This document shows positions 10,896 through 22,494 of a DNA stretch of 64,000 nt, in pieces. The translations under genes and the position numbers were made by a program. A model generated the notes under the pieces. It saw only the letters and a program-made list of their open reading frames with translations. It searched no databases and had not been told where the DNA came from. The first letter of the stretch is position 1; every line of letters starts with the position of its first letter. Source of the stretch: Liquidambar formosana (lineage: Eukaryota; Streptophyta; Magnoliopsida; Saxifragales; Altingiaceae); the NCBI GenBank assembly GCA_039720395.1, contig CM077828.1:23044717-23108716 (forward strand), read 5' to 3'.

Positions 10896-11847
10896 TCTCT
10901 TTTTTGAAAAGAATTTTGGTGCAGAATAATGTACACAGTATACGATTTCGAAAGATGATTTTTAATTTTTAGGAAAACTACTATATGGACTATGGTAGTG
11001 ATATTAGCTGAATTCGCTTCCATTTCATTATTTTTATATTTTTCTCTTCTTTCTTTCTTTCTTTCCTTTTTATTTTTTTAATTTTTATTTTTTATTTTTT
11101 ATTTTTTTTTCCTATTTGAGCTTTTGGAGGAAACCAAAATAAAAAGTAATTAAATTCATGTGATAACAATCATCTTTATTTTTTTATGATATCCAGCATG
11201 TCCCAGTGTCAAATCCAGGTTGAAATCGGAACTCGGTTAGTTTGCATGCGATTCGTGGAGCAATTCGATCAGTTGCTTCACAATGTTTTGCTTCATGGAG
11301 GCGGGAAGAGAAAGTGGAAAAGCGAACCAAGATTATACAAATTAATCACGCTTCAGTTTGAGTCCTAAATCACAAATGAACACATGCTCGTCTCGAAATA
11401 CCTCAATCCGATTTGAATAAAGAATTCTGAAATCCAACCCCATTAACACATACTTTCTGTTCTTTAATTTGAAATTGAATAGTGATACCTAGGACGAGTT
11501 TTAAAGGCCGAAACCGTGAGACGACTTATGTACTTTTCTTTGTTTTGAAATATCGTAACCAAACACCTAAACAAGAGTGGTGGCCCCTAAATTAATTCTT
11601 TCCTTTTTTTTCTTTTTTCTTTTTTTAATGGGTACCAAACACAACCAAAGAAGTCAAGATGAGAGAGAGTACTTGAGAGACGGAAGTGGAAGAGAGAAAC
11701 GTGGATTAATGAGAGAGAAACGTGGGTTAATCAATAACCGTGTGTTGGTTGAGAGAGAGAGAAAATAGGAATGTGGGTTGTTATGGTTTGGCAGAGTCCT
11801 AAACCATCTCTCTTACTTGTGTATTTATAGATCTCTTCTTCTCTTTT
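10896..11847. other. Spacer between hAT-like element and palindrome
   Basis: AT-rich, with a T-rich low-complexity stretch at about 11035-11110 and a purine-rich patch (about 11660-11768) containing GAGAGAGAAACGTGG twice. A 60-codon open frame at 11186-11368 has no recognisable domain. Confidence 0.45.
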
Positions 11848-12282
11848 AAATTTTCCCCCTTCTCTTCCATTCATTCGTACCATCATAAAGAATTTTCCTT
11901 TGGTTTCATTCATGCAACAACGACATTAGTTCATTACCAAGTCCAAGGCCACATTCGTGAACCATGAAACCTTCTGTGTTTTTTTTTTTTTTTTTTGTTT
12001 GTTTGTTTGTTATTTATTTAATAACGAGGAATCTCTTTTGGCAAATCCTAGGTTCATATAAGACCCCATTGCGGATTATGGGGTCTTATATGAAACCGGG
12101 ATTTGCCAAAAGGGATTCCTCGTTATTAAATAAATAGCAAAAAAAAAAAAAACACAAAAGGTTTCATGGTTCACGAATGTGGCCTTAGACTTGGTAATGA
12201 ACTAATGTCGTTGTTGCACGAATGAAACCGAAAGAAGATTCTTTATGATGGTACAAATGAATGGAAGAGAAGGGGAAAATTT
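11848..12282. repeat. Long, nearly perfect palindrome with a 10 nt loop
   Basis: The left arm, 11848-12068, and right arm, 12079-12282, are inverted copies of one another, separated only by 12069-12078. The centre reads AGACCCCA, loop, TGGGGTCT. The arms share long identical stretches (for example CACATTCGTGAACCATGAAA on the left against its complement on the right) with about a dozen substitutions. The main length difference is in a T/GTTT tract (about 11980-12012). No coding sequence is present. The structure indicates a recent inverted duplication or a fold-back element; a transcript would form a hairpin of over 200 bp. Confidence 0.9.
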
Positions 12283-12299
12283 ATTTTATGTAAAAGAAC

Positions 12300-12365
12300 T
12301 ACGTTATGGCTTGATCCCACTAAGGGTACGTAGGCAACCCATAAGGTTCTCGGGTACAGCCACTT
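12300..12365. repeat. Transposon-derived fragment with a TACGTAGGCAACCC word
   Basis: The stretch around GATCCCACTAAGGGTACGTA, continuing GGCAACCC, resembles a word often seen in old dispersed plant repeats (its complement reads TGCCTACGTACCCTTAGTGG). It is only a fragment, and the family cannot be assigned from this. Confidence 0.35.
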
Positions 12366-12417
12366 AATAAATAAAAATTCAGTTTTACATGAAAATATGC
12401 TATGATTATTTTATGCC

Positions 12418-12720
12418 ATATATATATATATAGGATAAATTACATTAAGACCCTTTTAGAATCTGACTATTACATGTACATCCCCTCACGTTTTTGAAAT
12501 TACATTGGCACCCCTTATTTTACAAAATAAACTACAAAGCGACCCCTCCCTCTAACTTCTGTGCATTAATTTGTTAAATCATGTTCAAATTTTTTCAAAA
12601 TACCCTAATTACCCTTAGTGGATGATAACTTCATGTTAAATGCATATAACTCACCAGTCCAACACGTTCATCTAGTATTTTTGAATTTTTTAATTATTAT
12701 TGATAAACAACTAAAAGATA

Positions 12721-12747
<27 letters not shown>
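12418..12747. repeat. Repeat fragment flanked by TA microsatellites
   Basis: A TA tract at about 12418-12432 and a longer one at about 12719-12747 bracket a roughly 290 bp segment that starts GGATAAATTACATTAAGACC, a common beginning of a dispersed plant repeat. No inverted repeat is evident inside the segment. Confidence 0.5.
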
Positions 12748-12751
<4 letters not shown>

Positions 12752-15350
12752 GACAAATGTTAAAAAGTTTACTGATGTGGCACCTATCAGATTTACTTCT
12801 TACAAATAATTATTTATTTACTTTTCTATCTTCGAGCTTTCATGAGATATGATCCCACTATACGTAAACGCTCTGATTTTTGTGTCGACTACAAGTCTAC
12901 AAGCTACCCAAAACTCCATTGCTGTTGCAGACGACATCTCCTCCAATATCTCCTTCTCCTTCTCCGTTGCAAAGTAGATGATGACAAAGGTACAATTTTT
13001 AAGATGATAAACTGTATTTTTTTTTCTACTTGAATCTCAACAAGTTGTTGGTTCACACATAAATCAAGGTAGGGTTTTTTAGTTTTTGGATTGTTCGGTG
13101 GTTTTAATCGACTTAGGTTTTTTTTTTTTTTTTTTTTGGGGTTGGAATGAACTCTACTGAATCAGCCCCAAATCAAGATAGGGCTTTTTTTTTTTTTTGT
13201 CGTAATCATTCAACATAGGGTTTGATTCTTTACTTTTTATAAGGGGATTTTGGTCGATTATACTAAACATATATAATTAGCTGAATTGTTAAGATAATAG
13301 TTTACTGCAAAATTTCTACCACCGATGCAAAAGAAATCCAAATCAAAGGGTATTACCGTTTGGGAATGCAATCCCTAAAATATCGGAAGTAGATATGGAA
13401 GAACTTCTTTGCCAGAGTAAAAAATAACGTTTGAGAGCAAACATTTCTTGTCTCGTGGTTTCGTCATGGTAAGTCCCTTTTATCATTTTCCTTAGAAATT
13501 AGAGTTAATATGATAAATAAATGAACAATTATAGTTTTTTTTTTTTTTTTTTATAAAAAAAAATTGCAAGGGCTTGTTAGTTATATTGGGGTCATGCACC
13601 TCAGGTAGAGCAACATATTTTTTATTTCACAACTTAAATATGGAAACTAATATTTCAACTTATCACATTAGCCGAAACCAAATGATGAGCTAAAAATTGA
13701 GTAACCAATCAAAACAATAAAAAAGGTTAAAAAAATTTAAAATGTGTTGGAAACACCGAAAGAGTATCTGTCTTTTATCTCATGTCCCATCTCCCCCTTT
13801 TATTTCTCCTCCTTCTCTCCATCCTAAATAAATAATAAATAAATAAATAAGAAGAAAAAAAAAAAGAAAAAAAGAGAGAGAGAGAGAATATTGGCCCAAG
13901 AACCTACTTTGTATCCCTTGATTCCTCACCCCCCCCCCCTCCCATTGCATCTTTAATTCCATTCCATCTCCACCCCCCCCCCCTCTCCTCCCATTGCATC
14001 TTTAATTCCATTCCATCTCCTCCTACCTTAGATCCCATTCTCTCCCATAGCATCTCCATCAGTCGACTTAACGCCTATGCACCTGAGTTCATCCCCACTT
14101 GCTCCCCCTCTACAGCTCAACTCAATCTACAGTAATAGTAGTCTCGACTAATCATTCCTCAAGGTCCACGACCACCACCTCCTCCCGATGTTGTCCAGTT
14201 CTTTCTGACTCCATTTTTTCATCCTATCCCCAAGCAGAATTATCACCACCATTTGTCATCCTCATCATTAGCAGCACCATCATATTACCCCGATGATAGG
14301 TTTGGGGAGCAAGAAGTGGTTGTGTAGCCTCAACAAACTTAATGAGGAATATCGTAAGAACCTATTGTGGTGAAACCACCATAGAAGTTTTATCTTCATC
14401 GTAATTTATTTTGGAGAGAAAGGTTGCATAAAATTTGGATGTGCTGGGTCATAGATCCAAATTTGTAAGTTTAACTTGATTTTTTAAAAGTTTAACCTAA
14501 ATTTTTTGGAAACTTATCTTGATTTTTTTATAATAAAAAAAACTTGTCAATTTCAAGTTTAAATTAGTTAAAATCAACGTATTTATCATTTTGTTTTTAA
14601 CTTAATCAAGTTAAAATCTTTTACCTTAATCAATTTATTGATTTAAAATCAAGTTAAAATCAACTTATTTATTGAAAATCTTGTACCTTCATCGAGGTGA
14701 AATCAAGTTAAAATCTTTTAATATTGGAAATAAGTTGAATCTCAAATAACAACTTGTTTTAAAAAAAAGTCATGTTGTAGAAATTGTGGTTTGGTCATCA
14801 TCAACGTATTAGAAAGATCGATGGCAGGAATTTTTGTTTTGGTTTGGACATCAATCTCAGTATGATATTAGATATTGTTAGAAAGAAGAAAGTGGCATTT
14901 ACGGTCATTTTAGTAGTGAATGGGTGAGTCTCCTTAACGGTGGTGTTGGTGTTTCTACAAGACACCACTCTTTTTTTGACACTTCACTTGGCAGACTGAG
15001 TGGTCTTATAAGACTCGGCTTGTATTGCAAAGCTCTTCGTATATTAATGATTGTATTATTCTAAGACTTAAGCAAGCCCACATAAGACGGTAATGTATAA
15101 CAAATACATATGGCACAACTATGAAAGAAGAAAATAAAGGAGCATAATATGTCTCAAAATCAGCAGCGAATGCTTTCACCTATGAGTTTCGTAGCAGAAG
15201 AGTTTTCTTAACTCTCTTCATGGCTCAACAAACAAATAGAGGTTCTACCCAAAGGAAAAAAAAAAAATAGAGATAGCTAATCAGTATCAATCAGCACATG
15301 CTTCCAAGTTCCACCTCTGGATTCCATTTTGAAAGACTTCACTTAATTCT
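12748..15350. other. Spacer downstream of the BCCP gene
   Basis: No gene is supported. The region holds several T runs (13118-13137, 13180-13198, about 13535-13552) and two C-rich tracts (about 13929-13940 and 13973-13983) that sit inside a directly repeated CCCATTGCATCTTTAATTCC phrase. It also holds a stretch with repeated AAAATCAAGTTAAAATC words (about 14560-14760). The BCCP 3' UTR would lie immediately below 15351. Confidence 0.5.
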
Positions 15351-17043
15351 TCATGGCTCAATGACAAAGAGAGGCTGCAAGGAGGAAAGGGGAGATTTAG
15401 ACAACAAACAGACTAGGTACTAAAAAAGGAGAGAGAAAGAGAGAGAGAGAGAGAGTTACCATGTCCACGCTAACTGGCTTCCCATCATCAACAAGTATCT
15501 CAACTACGGTTCCAGATTGATCAGCCTAACACAAGAAACAAAAAGGCAATATATTTCATATCTAGCCTGCCCATGGACCATAATTTACAAATTTATGCTA
15601 AGTGCCTGATAATCAGTGCGGGGGCATTACAATTTTGCTAAAGTGCAAAGAATACAGGATCTAGGGTCACGTTTTTGCGACTAGTCACTACTTTTCAACG
15701 TTAGTTGTTAATCAGGTTTGAAATGCCACTTTGATTCTCAACTGGAATCAGAGCCATCACATGGAGGAGACAAGGAGGAAATGAAAATATAGAACAATAA
15801 ATAAAATATCAGTTCTGATCCCAAAGAATTGTACATTTCAACAGGTCTCCCTTTTTCTACCATTGTGGAACGATACCACTCTATAGGTGAAATATAGAAG
15901 AATGATGAGTCCTGCTTCATGATAACTATCTGAAAAATGGAATTGAATTCTATAATCAAGGGTGAGAGATAGAGTATACTTACTTCGATCTCATTCATCA
16001 GCTTCATGGCCTCAATGATGCAAACTACCTGGCCTTTCTGGACCTTGTCTCCTACCTGATGAACGATAAGCACAAATGAAGTAAACACTCGTATGTCAGC
16101 TGGATATATTAAGAAAAAGCAAGCACATAGAAGTACCCATAAGGGTTACTGCCATGAAGTACACTCTTGGACTGACCCCATGAATGACTAGCTTGCGGGC
16201 AAAGTGACTTAAGGACTAGTGAATTATATGCCACAGGAATCATCTATATTGCGGAATTGTAGCAGGCAAATATCATAAATAAATGGGGGAAAATTCAGGA
16301 ATGAACTAGTGTAAGTATGAAGCAATGAATGGATAGAGGAAGAGGGGGGAGCGGGTAGGGTGGGAGTTGCCATTCTTGAATTAAGTAGACCAACTGGGAA
16401 TTTCAGAAATAAATTAAAAGCAATATTTCCTCCTCCTTTTTTTTTGGCTAGGCAATTGAAAAAAAAAAAATTGTATAATACTCACAAATTATGTGAGATA
16501 GCATAACAAAAACTGATCAAGTATAATTCTGGATTTCTTCAACTATCTCTCTCTACCACCCCCCACCCCACGCATGATGGACGCATATGCGCAAACACAT
16601 GTATATACACCACAAAGTCATTTACCTTCACAAAAGGTGGTGTGCCAGGCGCAGGGCAACGATAAAATGTTCCAGCCATGGGGCATGTCAGCGGTGGATG
16701 TGATGACTTGCTTGGCTTTTCGGGGCTAGGTGTCACTGGTGCTGAAACTGCAGGTGAGGGAACAGAAACTGCAGAAGCGGGAGCAGTGACAGGAGTTGGA
16801 GGGGGTTGAGATGGAAACATTGTGTATGGAGGAGGTTGCATCATAATGGTAGGGGCTGCAGTTGGTGGTTGTTGCAAAGCTTCCTTTTTCCTTATAATAA
16901 GTTCACAATCCAATTGCTTTAGCTGCAGCTCCATAATATCTCTTGAATCGACAAGCCTGCCCATGAAAAATAATATTAACCCAAATGAGGAATAAAATTC
17001 ATCTCAAAATGTGTATTCTAGAGTAAGCAATGCATTAACCCCT

Positions 17044-17084
<41 letters not shown>

Positions 17085-18847
17085 AAAAAAAACACACACA
17101 CACGCACAATACACACAAACATACATTGTCTGTATATGTAGATAAAAGGGGTTTTTACGCACTCAACAATGTCTGCAACTTGATTCATAAATGCTGTAAT
17201 GGATGATGCATCCGGAACCATGTTTTGGTGAGCAGGTTTCTTGGCTGGTTTATCAGTTTCCCCAGATGATGATACTTCCGACTTTGTCCCTAGAACTGGT
17301 GCAGAATTTGATGACAATTTCTCGACAGCAACCTTGAATGTAAAGATTAAAATGAATGGAGCCCAGGGGAAAACTTTAAATTAATAAATAAATAGATCAT
17401 GAGAGAAAAGGAGGAACGCTCTTTATCAGTGTGCAATATACCTCTTTAAGCTGGGTATGCACCTTAACATGAGATTGGCTTCGGCTAGAAACCTGCAAGA
17501 AAGGTAATCACATCATATGAATATCAAAAAAAAGAAAAAAAAGTCTTGCTAAAACATAAAACAAATGAATTAGCACATGAATAGTCCTGATGTAGAGTGA
17601 TATTTTCAAACATGATAATAAAGATTGTCACGATGAAATAAATCTGAGATGAGTTTGATTGGTTTTTAATTGCCCAGACATCTTAAACCCTTTTTTTTTC
17701 TCCTTTTTGTCATTGGGTTCATAAGTCTAAAATCTATACTTTTCTTATACAAGATATCCTTAATCATGACACAATTATTCTTTATATTTCACCAATATAC
17801 ATGATTCACTGGACAGAGTAAATCACCTGCATATGTGCACTACCTTGTACAAGCATGATTATGAAGAAGTAAATATAATGTAATTATTAAATAAGAGTGA
17901 ATGTACCCAAAGTAGCGAATTCAGAATTCCAAAATTAGTGAGAGCCAGGACTGATTGCAAATTTTGAAATAGACTGGGAAACATATGGTTGATTATAGAA
18001 AATTTTCAACTGTCATTTATAGAGACAAATGACCATTATTCAATACTTCCACATCCATGGAAAATGCTTGTTTAGAAATAGAATTGAATAACACTAGCAG
18101 ATGATTTGTACTACAAAGCCACTAGAAGTAACGAGCATTCTGGATTTTCGTACATCAAACAATACAATAATAATTCAAACAAGTTAGCTGATATAATGAT
18201 GTGGCTGAGATTATGGATCGAGTAATAGGAAACCCAGTTGGAATTCAGAGAAGATTATCCATATAAACACAACAGTGTTTATTTATTTTTATTTTTTGTC
18301 ATTCGTTGAGTAGTCACAATTAGTCTGCTGAATTCGGATTTGGATAGGTACCACGAATGGAATCCAAAAAAATTCAATTAAAGAATTCAAACAAGTTAGC
18401 TGTTTTAGTAATAGTGACTGAAAGTTTGAATCAAATAATTTGACACCCAGTTGAAATCCGAAAAGGCTCATCCAAATAAACATAACAAATTGTTAAAAAA
18501 TTTAGCTTCTCAAGATCAACCCAACATTTGGGAATTCAGCTGAAGTGGGAATTCAGCTGAAGCTTGATTCGGCAAAGAAAAACACAATTCGAAGCCAAAT
18601 GTTCACCAGTCAATAACATTAATGCATGCTGAATCTCAAAATCCAAGTAAATAAAGATTGAACTCACCTGAAATCTGAGAAGACCCGGACGATCTTGCGA
18701 TGCTCCGCCGAGCAACGCCAGCTTCGATTTCGAAACCAACGGAAACGAAATCGATTGATGGTTTTGTTGGCTATACTGATTCCTGTTCGGCTGCGAATCT
18801 TTGCATATAGCAGAGCAATTAGGACAGGGAACAGAGAAAGAGGCCAT
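15351..18847 (-). CDS. BCCP: Biotin carboxyl carrier protein of plastid acetyl-CoA carboxylase
   Basis: This is the subunit of the multi-subunit plastid acetyl-CoA carboxylase that carries the CO2-charged biotin between the biotin carboxylase and carboxyltransferase in the first step of fatty acid synthesis. Seven exons join in frame: 18847-18668, 17492-17442, 17332-17163, 16956-16626, 16055-15984, 15525-15460 and 15374-15351, giving 297 residues. The N-terminus (MASFSVPCPN, rich in Ser and basic residues) fits a plastid transit peptide. A Pro/Ala-rich linker (about residues 164-217) precedes CPMAGTFYRCPAPG. The biotin domain has IIEAMKLMNEIEADQSGT with the biotinylated Lys at about 262, and the protein ends SVDMPLFVIEP. 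The last exon has only eight codons. Two positions usually Ser in the SPMAGTFYRSPAPG motif are Cys here. The gene looks intact. Confidence 0.95.
17045..17105. repeat. Compound C30-A18-CA tract in a BCCP intron
   Basis: About 30 C (17045-17074) are followed by about 18 A (17075-17092) and a short CA repeat, within the intron between exons 3 and 4. Read on the gene's strand this is TG repeat, poly-T, then poly-G. Confidence 0.95.
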
Positions 18848-19404
18848 TTTGATTTCGAAAACAACTCGAAGCAAAAAAACTGAGTTCTGTTTTAAAAAAA
18901 AAAAAGAAAAAAAAAAACTTTTGAAACCCTAAACTGAGTCAAGGAAATTGGGGGGGGCAGAGATTGCGGGATTTGTAAGAGAAAATGGGCGGACGAATCG
19001 GAGAAGAACTTGGCGAATCCAAAGAGAACACGCAAAAGGTATTTGTATTGATTTGTGAGAATGTCGATATGTACGAGGGAGGGGGAGATTTATACAACAG
19101 CGATGGAGATTGTAGAGAGAGAGAGAGAGAGAGAGAGGAAGTGGAGAGAGAGAGAGAGAGTTTATTTCATTTCCCTCCAACTGATTGTGTAGCCGTTTTT
19201 GTTGGTTTAACGAACTGCACCTACCTTGACAATGGGGTGTTCAAGGGACCAATTATATGTAAGGGTCTTCAAAATGCCCAGGGCTCCACGCCCGACTCTA
19301 AAACACTTGGGCTAGGCCTCCACCTAGGTCCAAGTACTTTGAAGCCCAACCTGACTTGAAAGCCCGAAAAGCTCGAGCTCTAAGCGCGAATATTTCCCAA
19401 AAAA
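18848..19404. promoter_or_regulatory. BCCP leader and promoter region
   Basis: This region lies directly upstream of the BCCP start codon, on the minus strand. It holds an AACCCTAA telo-box-like word (about 18924-18931) and interrupted GA/CT microsatellites (about 19114-19160), both common in leaders and promoters of plant housekeeping genes. The transcription start cannot be fixed from sequence alone. Confidence 0.4.
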
Positions 19405-20215
19405 CATAGGCTCATGAGTGGGCCTGGGCTTTAAAATTTTAACAAGCTCAGCCCAACATGATAAGTAGTGTGGGGCGTGGCACCCAAAACTTGCTTTTTA
19501 TTCTTTATTTATTTCAAATTTTTCAAAATTTTATAAAAAATATAAAAAGTTTTCATGAAAACTCGCCATAGAGTCCACTAGAAAGCATCATTTTAAACAA
19601 TTTTGGGAAATAAAGGTTTTTTCAAAATTTGATGTTTAGGTGGACTTTTTAACTATTTACAAAATCTATTGTTAAGTAGGGTATAAGTTTTTAAGTTAAC
19701 TAAAAAACATAATTTTGAACAGATTTGAAGAATAAAGTTTTCCCAAAATTTATCGTTTAAATAAACTTTTGGGCCAAATGAAGTAGAGACTATAAATGGC
19801 TAAAAAGTCTAATTAAACGATAGATTTTGGAAAATTATCTTTTGCAATGTTGTTCAAAATGATGTTTTCTAATAAACAACGCAATCAGATTTCATAAAAC
19901 TTTAAAAAATAAAAATAAATGACAGTGCAAATAAAATTAAAGGGGGCAATAACTTAAACCCCCCCTAAAATACATAGGCTCGTGAACGGCCATGGGCTTT
20001 AAAATTTTAACGAGCTCAATCCAACCTGATCAATAGTGTTGGGGCACTTTTTTTGACACTGCAAGACTTGCTTTCAATCGTCCTTATTTTAAACTCACAA
20101 AGTTTAATGAAAATTATAATCGGATTTTATGAAAATTGAATGCGTGATCCGCTAAAATACATAATTTTAAACAACTTTGTACAAAAATGGTTTTCCCAAA
20201 GCCAAATGATAGAGG
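19405..20215. repeat. Tandem duplication containing a fold-back element
   Basis: A phrase beginning CATAGGCTC and continuing GGGCTTTAAAATTTTAAC occurs at about 19405 and again at about 19973. Each copy is followed by a member of the same AT-rich fold-back family: complete at about 19500-19910, truncated at about 20080-20215. Inside the first copy, AAATTTATCGTTTAAATAAA (about 19746) pairs with the inverted TTTAATTAAACGATAGATTT-like sequence downstream (about 19808-19830). Confidence 0.65.
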
Positions 20216-20249
20216 AGCCTAACCTGTTGGCCTACAACCATTTAAGGGA

Positions 20250-20960
20250 AATATATCTGTGTGGGTAAATTCCTAGTGAGCGAGCTCCCACAGTAAAATA
20301 CCAAGACTGAAATATAGCCCGCATAGCACAGTCACCGAACTAGGATCACGAGCTGAGGTCTCAGCACTACGACTTGAGCTTTTAGTACTAACACTGGACC
20401 TCAATCCTAACGGCTCGATCCGGGGCGTCAGCTCGGTTCCATCTTTATGCCAGCCCATAAGAACATCATCAACACTGTAACTTGTCCTCTATTTCAATCA
20501 TGACACCTAGCAACCCCAATCATACCACTGTTCTGCCTTATTACCATGGTTAATTAACCGTAGTTTGGCAATTACATCTAACCCAGGGTTAATTATTCAA
20601 CCATGGTTTAACGGTTATTAAGCTAACCCTAGTTAGACTTAACTTAACCCCAGAGGTTATCATAGCTGGCTCAGGTCAGTCCGTACAAGTAGGTATAAAA
20701 AGAACATTACGCAGCCAATGAGGTTAGATGAACAGTACCCTAATTCCTTTCCATCGCTTTCTACCTTTCCTTCTCTCCCAAGAGCAATACAGTCACTGAC
20801 TTAGGCATTTGAGAGATTTTGGCCGAACCCACTTCAGGCCATTCTCTCTAATTCCTGTTTTCTAGCTTGTATTTGCAAATCAAACTGGTGGAATTAGCTC
20901 CAACTTCTCATCACAAAGTTCCGCAGTCCAGTTTCAGGACCCGCATAATATCATAAATGG
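20250..20960. mobile_element. Possible LTR-retrotransposon remnant (Ty3/gypsy-like LTR)
   Basis: The block has balanced base composition unlike its neighbours. Near 20798-20840 it contains a CACTGACTTAGGCATTTGAG phrase followed by ATTTTGGCCGAACCC, the kind of phrase found downstream of the promoter in many plant gypsy LTRs. No internal coding region or second LTR was seen, so a solo or broken LTR is the best reading. Boundaries are uncertain. Confidence 0.4.
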
Positions 20961-22380
20961 TTATACCCCACAATCCCATAATTGTAGGGATTTCATTTAA
21001 TAGCAATATTCGTTCCACGTTTTGCTGAAATTCAAACTGTTACTTCCCATAATTATAACTTTCTCACCTTCTTCCCCGACCAGCCATTTCTACTTTCATT
21101 TCATAGCCAATCCATCCGTTTTAGAATTCTCCTAGAAGCATATGAACTTGATAATTATGTATTCACTTGATAAATTGATTAAGTTTGGCAAAAATACACA
21201 ACTATATCACTTACTAACTGAAGTATATCTCTTAATAACTATTTATATACACAGACCCTTTCCTTGCAAGTGAATTTTGTAACTTAATAACTAGATAAAA
21301 TTGGAGAAAAATATAAAACTATATAACGTATAATAATTCACTAACTATACATAAGAACTTTGTCTCTTAATCACAAATGAATTATGTCACTTGATAACTA
21401 CATAAATTGTGAGAAATAAACAACTTCGTAACTTAATAAAATCACTAAATACATATAACAGAGTTCACAGTCAGGCTTAAAATTTTTATACAATTTTATA
21501 AAATCACTTAATAACTAAATTAAATAGTAAGGGTTTGAAAAACAGTAGAGGATTTGTATATAACAGAAGGCTTGTTCAATCAACCCCGTTATAATACATT
21601 TTTTTATAACTTTACAATTTAATAAGTCGATTTTTTGAATAACTATTTATTTTTTGATGGATAATACAAATTTTCACTTGTGAAAAACCCATATAATAGA
21701 AGCCCATTCGTTTTATCAGTGAAAATACCCACACAATAAAAACTCCTTTTTGACCATGACTACAAATGAACATTGAACAATAAACGATCTAACCCTAAAA
21801 ATGGGATGAATCTAACCTGTTCTTCGACCCATCTCAGATTATCACTTGACAATTGAACGTCGACACTCGATTAATGACAAACTACGAACAAATGCACATC
21901 GATCCTCCTTCGTAACTTAATAGGCTATGAAATCAACTCTCTGGCCGTTGACTATGGTAACTTGTTTTAGAACGAGGATGATGAGAGATGGGAAGTTATT
22001 CAGTGATTTTTCGCCAGTTTTTTGGGGATTTGGGGATTTCAATTCATTTCACCATATTTTTCCTTTACATAAGAGACCAATAAAAGTGGTCACATCAGTA
22101 GGCTAATGTAGTAAGCCTATTTGGTAGTCCCATATAGAAGAACTCTTTCCGAAATATGTTGTTGAATTAGACTTTTTGGTTATCAGTTGACACACAAAAA
22201 AATAAATTTAATTTTCAGGGTAGTAGCAAAATCTGTTGCCAAGTAGGCTATAAGTTTGGGAAGCACACACCAAAGTGAAATTTTCCCTTTGAAACCATTA
22301 CCAGGGACATCAGCGTATTTACAAGGAAAAATCAGGGGCAAATCTGTAAGTTAACATATTCTCAGCCATACAGCATACTT
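20961..22380. other. Spacer upstream of the eS19 gene
   Basis: AT-rich spacer with repeated TAACTTAATAACT-like words (about 21160-21560). No gene recognised. The proximal 100-200 bp probably contain the eS19 promoter. Confidence 0.5.
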
Positions 22381-22381
22381 A

Positions 22382-22389
22382 AAACCCTA
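22382..22389 (+). promoter_or_regulatory. Telo-box (AAACCCTA) of the eS19 gene
   Basis: An exact AAACCCTA lies about 105 bp upstream of the eS19 start codon. This element is characteristic of plant ribosomal-protein promoters and leaders, where it helps coordinate expression in dividing cells. Confidence 0.7.
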
Positions 22390-22459
22390 GTCCCCAATTC
22401 GCAGAGCTCCGTCTTAGACACAGGCGCCTCGTCAAAGCTCCGAGATCTGCCGCCACCCC

Positions 22460-22460
<1 letters not shown>

Positions 22461-22487
<27 letters not shown>
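22461..22487 (+). repeat. CAG triplet repeat in the eS19 leader
   Basis: About eight AGC/CAG triplets lie just before the eS19 start codon, in the presumed 5' UTR. Confidence 0.9.
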
Positions 22488-22491
<4 letters not shown>

Positions 22492-22494
22492 GAA

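Noticed and set aside
17045..17105. Poly-C/poly-A run as a possible assembly gap or vector artefact
   Set aside because: Similar tracts recur with the same polarity elsewhere, and flanking exons continue correctly, so it is treated as genuine though its length may be inaccurate.
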